From: Elusimicrobiaceae bacterium
GTDB taxonomy: Bacteria; Elusimicrobiota; Elusimicrobia; Elusimicrobiales; Elusimicrobiaceae
Assembly (NCBI GenBank): GCA_017468055.1
Contig: JAFUJU010000037.1
Location: forward strand, 1-41,052
Direction: 5' to 3'
DNA length: 41,052 nt
Both the position numbers and the translations under genes were made by a program. This document shows positions 6,440-13,911 of this stretch, piece by piece (position 1 is the first letter of the stretch; each line of letters opens with the position of its first letter). The notes beneath the pieces were generated by a model. It had not been told where the DNA came from. It did not search any database and saw only the letters and a list, made by a program, of their open reading frames with translations.

Positions 6440-7843
6440 ATGAAAAAATTTCTTTCCAAATTCTGCAACACCTATTTTTTAATTTTCTGCATTATGTTGG
6501 GCGTTACTGCCCTAACGTGGGTCATTCCTGCCGGAGAATATGAACGTATAGAACAGAATGGGCGCACCATCGCGGTGGCCGGCTCTTACCATGCTGTAAC
6601 GCAAACTCCGCAAGGATTAGGCCAAGCCTTACAAGCCCCTATTCAAGGGTTTCACCAATGCGCAGAAATTATTGCTTTTATTCTGGTAGTAGGAGCTTTA
6701 TTTACCGTGATAGAGCGCACAGGTGCTGTCGGCACAGTGGTTAAAAAAGTAAGTTTTTATTTCGCCCAACACCCCGAGCGGCGCATCTTTTTTATCCCGA
6801 CTTGCATGTTTCTTTTTTCTCTCTGCGGAGCCGTATTTGGCATGGAGGAAGAAACGCTAATCTTTATCCCCATTTTTATTCCCCTTGCATTGTCTTTGGG
6901 CTATGACACTTTGGTGGGCATGGCTATTCCGTTTATCGGGGCATTTACCGGTTTTTCTTCCGCGTTTGTCAACCCTTTTACCGTCGGTATTGCACAAACC
7001 ATTGCCCAGCTTCCTATGTATTCCGGTTGGCAGTACCGCGTGCTGGTATGGTTTATTTTTACTTCTGTGGTGGCGGCTTTCTTTACTTGGTACGGAGAAA
7101 AGATCCGCAAGCACCCCAGTAAAAGTTTAACTTGCAAGATGGATGTCGTTCGCCGGGCCGAGCTAAACATTGTTAATGATGTGGTGGTAGATGAAACCTT
7201 TCGCCTGACGCGTGCCCACAAGTTGGTGCTCTTATCTTTTGCCGCAGGAATGGGGGTTTTATTTTACGGTATTATCAAATATCAATGGTACATGACAGAA
7301 ATAGCCGCCGTCTTTTTAGGTGTAACAATTGCGGTGGCTTACTTTGGAAAACTCAAATTAGACGAAACCACCGATGCCATTCTGGCAGGGGCGCAAAGCA
7401 TGATCGGTGTATGTGTTTTGATGGCCTTGGCGCGTTCTATCGTCATCGTTGCCACACAGGGCCACATTTTGGATACGGTTTTGCACGCCATGACGCAAAG
7501 TTTAGGCAATTTACATCCCATTTTGGCTTCTCAAGCCATGTTCTTTGTACAAACTATTTTAAACTTTTTTATTGCTTCCGGCTCTGGTCAAGCGGTACTA
7601 ACGATGCCTATTATGATTCCGCTGGGAGACTTGGTAAATGTATCGCGCCAAACCGTTATTTTGGCCTACCAGTTTGGGGAAGGCTGGGGCAACCCTATTA
7701 TTCCCACCGCTCCGGTAACCATGGGAGCCTTGGCCTTGGCCGGAATTACGTATAGTGCGTGGGTCAAATGGTTTATGAAGTTGGAAGTGATTTTAATTAC
7801 CTTATCGCTTTTACTGCTGATACCGGCATACTATATTTGGTAA
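6440..7843 (+). CDS. YfcC-family membrane transporter (second of a tandem pair)
   Basis: A 467-aa membrane protein, clearly paralogous to the preceding gene along its whole length. Shared blocks are VIPAGEYER, GSYHAVTQTPQG, CGAVFGMEEETLIFIPIFIPLALSLGYD (written in family order), NPFTVGIAQTIAQ and GSGQAVLTMPI. The central segment is about 20 residues shorter than in the first copy. It is preceded by AAGAGGA, 9-10 nt before the ATG. A terminator follows its stop. The pair probably arose by tandem duplication and then diverged in substrate range. The exact solute is unknown. Confidence 0.85.
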   Translation: MKKFLSKFCNTYFLIFCIMLGVTALTWVIPAGEYERIEQNGRTIAVAGSYHAVTQTPQGLGQALQAPIQGFHQCAEIIAFILVVGALFTVIERTGAVGTVVKKVSFYFAQHPERRIFFIPTCMFLFSLCGAVFGMEEETLIFIPIFIPLALSLGYDTLVGMAIPFIGAFTGFSSAFVNPFTVGIAQTIAQLPMYSGWQYRVLVWFIFTSVVAAFFTWYGEKIRKHPSKSLTCKMDVVRRAELNIVNDVVVDETFRLTRAHKLVLLSFAAGMGVLFYGIIKYQWYMTEIAAVFLGVTIAVAYFGKLKLDETTDAILAGAQSMIGVCVLMALARSIVIVATQGHILDTVLHAMTQSLGNLHPILASQAMFFVQTILNFFIASGSGQAVLTMPIMIPLGDLVNVSRQTVILAYQFGEGWGNPIIPTAPVTMGALALAGITYSAWVKWFMKLEVILITLSLLLLIPAYYIW

Positions 7844-7847
7844 AATA

Positions 7848-7871
7848 AAAAGGCCCCCAACGGGGCCTTTT
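7848..7871 (+). terminator. Terminator after the yfcC pair
   Basis: A 10-bp stem AAAAGGCCCC / GGGGCCTTTT with loop CAAC. The T run is only four, so read-through into the symporter 12 nt downstream is possible. Confidence 0.75.
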
Positions 7872-7882
7872 CAGAGGGAAAA

Positions 7883-9298
7883 ATGCTTCCGAAATTAAAA
7901 ATAATTTCTTATCTTTCCGTTGCAGACTGGTGGGTGTTCGGGTTGGTTTTGCTTCTTACTTTTGCCGCCGCCTTATTCGGTCATTACCGCAAAAAACGCC
8001 CCCAAAATACGGCCCTTGATTATCTGCTCATGGGACGGCAACTGACACTGCCTTTATTTGTAGCGACCTTAGTGGCTACGTGGTACGGCGGCATTTTCGG
8101 CGTGAATGAGATTACGTTTAACTATGGTATTTATAACTTTGTAACACAAGGATTTTTTTGGTATGTGGCCTATATTATTTTTGCTTTTTTCATTGCTGAA
8201 AGAGTGGCTAAATACAAATCCCTTACGCTGCCCGATTTAGCAGAAAACATGTTCGGCCCCAAAGCCGGCAAGGTGGCCGCCGTCTTTACATTCTTCTACA
8301 TTACCCCCGTGGCTTATGTGTTAAGTTTGGGGCTTTTTTTGAATATGATTTTTGGCATTGGGGTTTTGCCTGCCATGATTATCGGCACGCTATTTACTTG
8401 CCTCTATACGGCGTGGGGCGGGTTTAAAGCGGTTGTTTTTTCTGACTTGGTACAATTTTTTGTGATGTGCAGTGCTGTTTTGCTGGTAGTAGTCTTTTCC
8501 GTGCAGGATTTTGGCGGGCTTGCCTTTTTAAAAGCGCACTTACCCCCTTCCCACTTTAGTTTAACAGGCGGCAACGGCCTGTTAAATACATTGATTTGGG
8601 GATTTATTGCTCTTGCCACTCTCATAGATCCCAGTTTTTACCAACGTTGCTTTGCAGCCAAAAACCCAAATATTGTAAAAAAGGGTGTGCTGATTTCTAC
8701 CTTCATTTGGTTTTGCTTTGACATTTGCACAACAGCAGGCTCTTTGTACGCACGCGCCTTATTGCCTACGGCAGAACCGGCGCAAGCCTATTTCTTTTAT
8801 GCGGTGCAACTTCTGCCTACCGGATTGAAAGGCTTTTTTATTGCCGGTATTTTAGCTATCATTCTTTCCACCCTTAACTCTTTTTTATTTATTGCGTCTA
8901 ACACACTCAGCTATGATCTGCTGAAAAACCGCTTTAAAAATATTGTCTTATCCAACCGTATTGCTTTGTTTGCCGTGGGAGCGGTGGCAATTGTTTTAAC
9001 CCAACTTTTAAACGGAAGTTTTAAAGAAATTTGGTTAACGCTAGGCTCTTACTTTTCGGCCTGTTTACTTGTGCCTATTTTGGTAGGATATATTTATCCT
9101 AAACGCATCAGCGACCGTTTGTTCGTTCTCTGTGCTCTTTGCAGTGCAGCTGTGATGACTATCTGGAAACTTTTACCGCTGGGCGGTATTTGGGCACAAA
9201 TAGATGCTTTCTATATTGGGGTCAGTGTAAGCATTCTTATTTTACTTTGCAGCAGAAAAAAGGTAAAACATTATGTCAAAAGCACTACTGATTTGTAA
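7883..9298 (+). CDS. Sodium:solute symporter (SSS family), thiamine-uptake candidate
   Basis: A 471-aa membrane protein with 12-13 hydrophobic segments and the layout of the SSS/PanF-type family. It has an N-terminal helix followed by LDYLLMGRQLTLPLFVATLVA, then the ATWYGG region near residue 60, and a conserved transport core containing GGFKAVVFSDLVQFFVM near residue 180. Such proteins couple Na+ entry to vitamin, sugar or amino-acid uptake. Its last 26 nt overlap the start of thiamine pyrophosphokinase in another frame. By context it probably brings in thiamine or a precursor, as proposed for other SSS members near thiamine genes. The Shine-Dalgarno sequence AGAGGG is 7 nt upstream. Confidence 0.83.
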   Translation: MLPKLKIISYLSVADWWVFGLVLLLTFAAALFGHYRKKRPQNTALDYLLMGRQLTLPLFVATLVATWYGGIFGVNEITFNYGIYNFVTQGFFWYVAYIIFAFFIAERVAKYKSLTLPDLAENMFGPKAGKVAAVFTFFYITPVAYVLSLGLFLNMIFGIGVLPAMIIGTLFTCLYTAWGGFKAVVFSDLVQFFVMCSAVLLVVVFSVQDFGGLAFLKAHLPPSHFSLTGGNGLLNTLIWGFIALATLIDPSFYQRCFAAKNPNIVKKGVLISTFIWFCFDICTTAGSLYARALLPTAEPAQAYFFYAVQLLPTGLKGFFIAGILAIILSTLNSFLFIASNTLSYDLLKNRFKNIVLSNRIALFAVGAVAIVLTQLLNGSFKEIWLTLGSYFSACLLVPILVGYIYPKRISDRLFVLCALCSAAVMTIWKLLPLGGIWAQIDAFYIGVSVSILILLCSRKKVKHYVKSTTDL

Positions 9299-9887
9299 TG
9301 GACAAGACTGCGGGGAATGGCTTAAAAAAGAGGCAAAAGAGGCAGATTTTATTTTGGCGGCTGATGGCGGTGCAGACGCAGCTCTGGACGCAGGCATTGT
9401 GCCTGATGCGGTTATCGGAGATTTAGACTCTGCTTCCCCCCGCGCACGTAAGATGCTGGCCAACACTCCTTTTATTCACGTTAGCCGTCAAGATAATACA
9501 GATTTTGAAAAAGCGCTAGACTGGCTAAGCTTGCAACAGTTTGACAGTTGCACCATTGCCGGAGCTACCGGCGGACGTATGGATTTTACCCTTGGGAACT
9601 TTTTATCTGTTTATGCCTATTTAAATAAAATAGAAGTGGTTTTTCAGGCCGAAAATTGGAAAATTTATCCCTTGATTAAAAGCAAAAAATTTAATGCGCG
9701 TAAAGGCGCCCGTATGAGTATTATCTCGCTAACACCGTGCCAAAATATCACGTTAAAGGGTGTTAAATACCGCCTAAACGGTGCTGATTGGCAATTGGGC
9801 CAGACCGGCATTTCCAACGTCATTACCGCGAAAAAAACCGAAGTCTTGTTTGACTCCGGTTATATGCTACTGTATTTAGAAGATTAA
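9273..9887 (+). CDS. thiN: Thiamine pyrophosphokinase
   Basis: A 204-aa cytoplasmic enzyme that converts thiamine plus ATP to thiamine pyrophosphate. Family motifs are visible in order: ADGGAD near residue 30, VIGDLDS near 50, DNTDFEKAL near 75 and GATGGRMDFTLGN near 98. In the last motif the usual His after Asp is Phe here. The C-terminal beta domain begins near residue 130. Translation is coupled to the symporter by a 26-nt overlap, with AAAGGT as ribosome site. Its TAA stop overlaps the stop of the convergent pilin gene, leaving no room for a terminator. The cell seems to salvage thiamine rather than only making it, which is inference. Confidence 0.92.
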   Translation: MSKALLICNGQDCGEWLKKEAKEADFILAADGGADAALDAGIVPDAVIGDLDSASPRARKMLANTPFIHVSRQDNTDFEKALDWLSLQQFDSCTIAGATGGRMDFTLGNFLSVYAYLNKIEVVFQAENWKIYPLIKSKKFNARKGARMSIISLTPCQNITLKGVKYRLNGADWQLGQTGISNVITAKKTEVLFDSGYMLLYLED

Positions 9888-10366
9888 ATATCATTACATT
9901 CGTAGTAGGTATAATTTCCTGTCCCAATATCCCTATTAACTTTTCCGTTTCCACAAGGAAGCAAATGAGCACAAATCTCTCCTCCTTCGCAAGACATGCG
10001 CCGATTACTTCCGGTATAGACTCCGTCCGGCATGTGAAACCGGTAATATAACGTTGCCTCTTCCAAACTTCCTTTTCCCTGAAATATTAAAGCCGCAGAA
10101 CCTATATACGTAGAGTAATAAGAGGTTTCCCAATCTTTTAATTCCGTAGGAAAGTCGTAAGACAAATCATCTAAACTATCTGATACCCTTCCATTTTCCA
10201 TCACATACACATTTTGTGCATCTAAAAAAGCCTTTCCCAAACTCCACGCTTCAGCAGCTTTAGCTTTATTGACCGCTTTTTGATAGTGCGGTAAAGCTAC
10301 CGAAGACAATATACCGATGATAAGCACAACCACTAATAGTTCTATCAATGTAAAACCTTTTTTCAT
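9884..10366 (-). CDS. Type IV pilin-like (pseudopilin) protein, cassette copy 1
   Basis: A 160-aa protein starting with the class III signal [11 protein letters not shown]: basic leader, Gly before the prepilin-peptidase site, methylatable Phe and the conserved Glu5. It continues into one long hydrophobic helix ([15 protein letters not shown]). The C-terminal domain is variable and has four cysteines. The Met at 10366 is preceded by AAGGAGA; an upstream in-frame Met at 10402 lies in the leader and is not used. It has the shared cassette promoter and 5' UTR. It is closest to the pilin at 39390 (shared EAW, KGxL and CEG elements). It probably assembles in a type IV pilus or type II secretion pseudopilus at the inner membrane and periplasm; assembly genes are not in the window. 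Confidence 0.92.
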   Translation of the reverse strand: MKKGFTLIELLVVVLIIGILSSVALPHYQKAVNKAKAAEAWSLGKAFLDAQNVYVMENGRVSDSLDDLSYDFPTELKDWETSYYSTYIGSAALIFQGKGSLEEATLYYRFHMPDGVYTGSNRRMSCEGGEICAHLLPCGNGKVNRDIGTGNYTYYECNDI

Positions 10367-10439
10367 TTTTTTCTCCTTTTTAACAGCTTTAAGACTTGCC
10401 AAACGACTTTTAAAACTCCGATCAGACTACAACGCTGAA

Positions 10440-10467
10440 ATTGTAGCAAAAAAAAAAAACGTGTCAA
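10440..10467 (-). promoter_or_regulatory. Pilin cassette promoter, copy 1 (T12 spacer)
   Basis: On the minus strand, TTGACA (10462-10467) and TACAAT (10440-10445) are separated by 16 nt: CG, twelve T, GC. The -10 starts 74 nt before the pilin ATG. It is near consensus, and the homopolymer sits exactly in the spacer. Confidence 0.85.
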
Positions 10468-10501
10468 GAGGTGGCGCACTTCCCCGTCGGAAAATATCAA
10501 A

Positions 10502-10529
10502 AAAGCCCCGCTTGTATAAGCGGGGCTTT
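10502..10529 (-). terminator. Terminator of the dapF-dapL-pilin operon
   Basis: A 12-bp stem AAAGCCCCGCTT / AAGCGGGGCTTT with a 4-nt loop, followed on the minus strand by TTTTTT. It lies just downstream of the pilin stop at 10545. Confidence 0.9.
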
Positions 10530-10544
10530 GGGAAATAAAAATTA

Positions 10545-11018
10545 TTATGGATGGAATGTTTCGGTATAGATACCTAGACTTTTACAAACGCCAATTCCTT
10601 TTTTAGTATCAGACATACAAGCTAATGTACGTTTGCCGGAATCTGTGGTGGCATACGGGTTCCAAATTACATAATCACCGCCGATTCTTTCCGCCACGAT
10701 TCCGCCACAAGGTGTACCGGGAATCGGAGCAGAGGTGGCGGCATTTAAATAATAATTAAAATATTTACCGGCCACCATGGTGCCGGCAGTATCATCCCCC
10801 GGAATGGTAATCAAAATTTTCTTAAAAGTTTCCGGACATTTATTTCTTTCCGCCGCAAAGGCATACACCGCATCATTGGCGGCCTTAATATTATTCATGG
10901 CTTCTGTTGCACGTGTTTTTTCAATACTTCTTTGATAATTGGGCAACGCGACGGAGGACAAAATGCCGATAATAAGTACTACAACTAATATTTCTACTAG
11001 GGTAAAACCTTTTTTCAT
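10545..11018 (-). CDS. Type IV pilin-like protein in the dapL operon
   Basis: A 157-aa protein with the class III leader [18 protein letters not shown]. The N-terminal helix differs slightly from the other five copies (LVEI instead of LIEL; NYQRSIEKTRATEA after it). The C-terminal domain has about five cysteines, including CGG and CKSLG. Unlike the other pilins it has no cassette promoter. It starts 9 nt after the dapL stop with AAGGAGA as ribosome site, so it is probably made from the dapF-dapL mRNA. It may be a more constitutive major or housekeeping pilin; that is inference. Confidence 0.9.
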   Translation of the reverse strand: MKKGFTLVEILVVVLIIGILSSVALPNYQRSIEKTRATEAMNNIKAANDAVYAFAAERNKCPETFKKILITIPGDDTAGTMVAGKYFNYYLNAATSAPIPGTPCGGIVAERIGGDYVIWNPYATTDSGKRTLACMSDTKKGIGVCKSLGIYTETFHP

Positions 11019-11027
11019 ATATTCTCC

Positions 11028-12254
11028 TTATTTTAAATTTAAAATCCGTTGAGCCGCTTTTTGCGTCAGTTCCGGCGTATTAAAAGCCGTCAAGCGGAAA
11101 TACCCCTCCCCGCTGCGGCCAAAGCCCGAACCGGGAGTACCTACAATTTGCAATTTTTCAAGCATAAAGTCAAAAAATTCCCAAGAAGTTACGCCCTTGG
11201 GTGTTTTTAACCAAATGTAAGGCGCATTTTCTCCGCCAAACACTTCAAATCCGGCCTCTTTCAGCGCGCCGTAAATCACGCGGGCATTGGCTAAATAACC
11301 GTCAATAATTTCGCGCGTCTGCCGTAAACCTTCCTCCGAATAAACAGCCTCGGCCCCGCGTTGGATAATATAAGGCACTCCATTAAATTTGGTGCTTTGC
11401 CGGCGCATCCATAAAGCATTTGCACTATGGGCGGTGCCATTATCATCATAAATTTTAAGTGCTTTGGGCACCACGCAGTAGGCACAACGCGTGCCCGTAA
11501 AGCCTGCCGTTTTGGAAAAAGAGCGAAACTCTACCGCACATTTTTCCGCCCCTTCTACTTCAAAAATGCTATGCGGCACCTTCTCCTGACGAATAAAGGC
11601 CTCATAAGCGCTATCATATAAAATAATAGCTTTGTGCTCCAGTGCCCAATCCACCCATTTTTTCAGTTCCTCTTTTGTCATCACAGAACCGGTGGGGTTA
11701 TTGGGTGAACACAAATATATTAAATCTGCGTGCTCAGCAGGAAGAGCAGGGGAGAAATTGTTTTCTGCAGTACAAGGCAAATAAATAATATTTTTAAATT
11801 GCCCATTTTCAAATTTTCCGCTGCGGCCGGCCATAACGTTGGTGTCTAAATACACAGGATATACCGGATCTTGCAAAGCCACGCGGCTATCCTCTGAAAA
11901 CAATTCCTGAAAATTAGCCACATCGCTTTTAGCTCCATCACTGACAAAAATTTCATCTTCGCCAATATTTACTCCCAGAGCCTGATAATCATGCAAGGCA
12001 ATCGCTTTGCGCAAAAATTCATATCCCTCATAGGGCCCATATCCGCGGAAACTGCCCGCTTGGCCCATTTCATCACAAGCCTTTTTCATGGCGTTCACCA
12101 CCGCCGGCACTAAGGGGCGGCTAACGTCACCAATACCTAAACTGATGACTTCTTTTTCAGGGTGGGCGGCCTTATAAGCGGCCGTTCTTTTGGCTACTTC
12201 GGCAAACAAATAACTGCCTTGTAAGTTTAAATAATTCTCATTCAGTTTCGTCAT
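11028..12254 (-). CDS. dapL: LL-diaminopimelate aminotransferase
   Basis: A 408-aa PLP enzyme that converts tetrahydrodipicolinate directly to LL-diaminopimelate, using glutamate, for lysine and peptidoglycan. The family start LNENYLNLQGSYLFAEVAKR is typical of DapL. Further motifs are ISLGIGDVSRPL, GYGPYEGYEFLR, SDGAKSD, CSPNNPTG and the PLP-lysine segment SFSKTAGFTGTRC. It overlaps dapF by 4 nt (ATGA), so the two are translationally coupled. With dapF it gives the last two steps to meso-DAP, implying that the one-step aminotransferase branch is used in this organism. The pilin follows 9 nt downstream. Confidence 0.96.
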   Translation of the reverse strand: MTKLNENYLNLQGSYLFAEVAKRTAAYKAAHPEKEVISLGIGDVSRPLVPAVVNAMKKACDEMGQAGSFRGYGPYEGYEFLRKAIALHDYQALGVNIGEDEIFVSDGAKSDVANFQELFSEDSRVALQDPVYPVYLDTNVMAGRSGKFENGQFKNIIYLPCTAENNFSPALPAEHADLIYLCSPNNPTGSVMTKEELKKWVDWALEHKAIILYDSAYEAFIRQEKVPHSIFEVEGAEKCAVEFRSFSKTAGFTGTRCAYCVVPKALKIYDDNGTAHSANALWMRRQSTKFNGVPYIIQRGAEAVYSEEGLRQTREIIDGYLANARVIYGALKEAGFEVFGGENAPYIWLKTPKGVTSWEFFDFMLEKLQIVGTPGSGFGRSGEGYFRLTAFNTPELTQKAAQRILNLK

Positions 12255-13084
12255 AAATCTTGTGTAAATACTCCCTCAAACACTTTTTTTGCCGGACCCG
12301 TCATCTGTACGTGACTTCGGCCCGTCCAATCAATTTCCAGTTCTCCGCCGTCTAAAATCACACGCACTTTTTCAGTTGTTTGACGGGTTAGCACCGCCGC
12401 CACGGCCGTAGCGCAAGAGCCCGTTCCGCAGGCTTGCGTAATGGCGGCACCGCGTTCCCACACGCGCATGCGCAAGGTGTGCTCATCTATTTTTTGTACA
12501 AATTCCACATTGGTCTTTTTAGGAAAAAGCGCATGTTTTTCTATTTCAGACCCTACTTTTGCCACATCTACCAAGGTAATGTCCGGCACAAAAATTACAA
12601 AGTGCGGGTTTCCCATGGACACCGCCGTTCCGCACCACTCCTGACCGGCAGCCGTCAACGGTATTTCTATAGCCATGTCTTGCTGCGGCCCTTGCATCGG
12701 AATTTCAGCACGTTTCAAACGCGGGGTCCCCATGTCTACCGTTACCAAACCTTTTTCCCAATCTTGCACTTCCGTTAAGATCGGTCCGGCCAAAGTTTGT
12801 AGTAAAAGTTTATTTCCTTTTAAATATCCCTTTTCCCGCCAAAAAAGTGGCGCACAGCGTGAGGCATTACCACACATTTCCGCTTCGCTTCCGTCTGCAT
12901 TAATAATGCGCATTTGGGCAGTGCCCTCGCTGAGCGGAGTCATCAAAATTAACCCGTCTCCCCCCACACCAAAACGGCGGTCACACAAAATTTGCGCCGC
13001 GCGGGATACATCTGAAAAATGTTCTATTTGGGCATCAACAAACACAAAGTCATTGCCCAGCCCCTGATATTTAGTAAAGTGCAT
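12251..13084 (-). CDS. dapF: Diaminopimelate epimerase
   Basis: A 277-aa enzyme that epimerises LL-DAP to meso-DAP in the cytoplasm. Both catalytic cysteine motifs are present: EMCGNASRC in the first half and ACGTGSCATA in the second. It has the expected start FTKYQGLGNDFVFVD and the GGDGLILM segment. It is the first gene of dapF-dapL-pilin. There is no Shine-Dalgarno sequence: TAAAAT ends 6 nt before the ATG, matching the leaderless pattern. It is divergent from uppS across 72 nt. Confidence 0.96.
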   Translation of the reverse strand: MHFTKYQGLGNDFVFVDAQIEHFSDVSRAAQILCDRRFGVGGDGLILMTPLSEGTAQMRIINADGSEAEMCGNASRCAPLFWREKGYLKGNKLLLQTLAGPILTEVQDWEKGLVTVDMGTPRLKRAEIPMQGPQQDMAIEIPLTAAGQEWCGTAVSMGNPHFVIFVPDITLVDVAKVGSEIEKHALFPKKTNVEFVQKIDEHTLRMRVWERGAAITQACGTGSCATAVAAVLTRQTTEKVRVILDGGELEIDWTGRSHVQMTGPAKKVFEGVFTQDL

Positions 13085-13090
13085 ATTTGT

Positions 13091-13096
13091 ATTTTA
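13091..13096 (-). promoter_or_regulatory. -10 element of dapF, leaderless geometry
   Basis: Minus-strand TAAAAT, then ACAAAT, then the ATG at 13084. There is no purine-rich ribosome site between. Prediction from position and composition. Confidence 0.5.
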
Positions 13097-13144
13097 TAAA
13101 AACCAAACCGTTTGTGTCAGCTTTATCTGCAGAGCACAATTAGG

Positions 13145-13150
13145 TAAAAT
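13145..13150 (+). promoter_or_regulatory. -10 element of uppS, leaderless geometry
   Basis: TAAAAT, then ATAAAT, then the ATG at 13157. It mirrors the dapF promoter in the same 72-nt divergent gap. Confidence 0.5.
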
Positions 13151-13156
13151 ATAAAT

Positions 13157-13852
13157 ATGAGCGAAAAAATCAATCTCCCCCCCAAGCATATTGCTATTAT
13201 CATGGACGGAAACGGCCGCTGGGCCACCGCGCGTAATTTGCCGCGTTCTGCCGGACATAAAGAAGGGGCAAAAGCCGTGCGCCGCGTGATAGAGGCCGCA
13301 CCGGAGTTGGGCATTGACTTTATTACACTGTATGCTTTTTCTACGGAAAATTGGTCCCGTCCGAAGGAAGAAATTGATACACTCATGGATCTCTTGGAAA
13401 AAACGCTGGACGAATACCAAAAGTCCGCCACGAAGCAAAATTTGCGCATTTGGGTCAGCGGAGAGCGGGAGCCTTTACCGTATAACATTTTACAGAAAAT
13501 AGACAAACTGGTACAAAGCACCGCTTCCCATACGGGGTTGACCGTTAATTTGGCCCTTAACTACGGAGCCAGACAGGAAATTATACACGCCGTCAACCAA
13601 CTCTTAGCTCAAGGCAAAAAGCAAATTTCTGCCCAAGATATTGCCACCCATCTTTACCAACCGCAGCTGCCGGAGCCGGAGTTAATTATCCGCACATCTG
13701 CCGAGCAACGCTTGTCTAATTTTTTATTGTGGCAGGCGGCATATAGTGAATTTTATTTTACCTCTGTTTTATGGCCGGACTTCGATAAAGAAGAATTAAA
13801 AAAAGCGGTGCTGGATTATCAGCACCGCCAAAGAAGATTCGGTGGAGTGTAA
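13157..13852 (+). CDS. uppS: Isoprenyl transferase (undecaprenyl diphosphate synthase)
   Basis: A 231-aa cis-prenyltransferase that makes the C55 lipid carrier for peptidoglycan and LPS. The catalytic Asp motif HIAIIMDGNGRWA begins near residue 10. LYAFSTENWSRP follows near residue 55. The C-terminal RTSAEQRLSNFLLWQ and AYSEFYFT form the allylic and isopentenyl diphosphate site; the usual RTSGE is RTSAE here. It stands alone, ends in a bidirectional terminator, and shares its promoter region with dapF. cdsA, usually next to uppS, is not adjacent. Confidence 0.95.
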   Translation: MSEKINLPPKHIAIIMDGNGRWATARNLPRSAGHKEGAKAVRRVIEAAPELGIDFITLYAFSTENWSRPKEEIDTLMDLLEKTLDEYQKSATKQNLRIWVSGEREPLPYNILQKIDKLVQSTASHTGLTVNLALNYGARQEIIHAVNQLLAQGKKQISAQDIATHLYQPQLPEPELIIRTSAEQRLSNFLLWQAAYSEFYFTSVLWPDFDKEELKKAVLDYQHRQRRFGGV

Positions 13853-13866
13853 CTCTTTGCTTTAAT

Positions 13867-13896
13867 AAAAAGAGCTCTGCAAAAGAGCTCTTTTTT
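13867..13896. terminator. Bidirectional terminator between uppS and the NHL gene
   Basis: A 12-bp stem AAAAAGAGCTCT / AGAGCTCTTTTT with a 5-nt loop and T-rich flanks on both strands, between convergent genes. Confidence 0.9.
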
Positions 13897-13911
13897 ATTA
13901 CAAATCATTCA

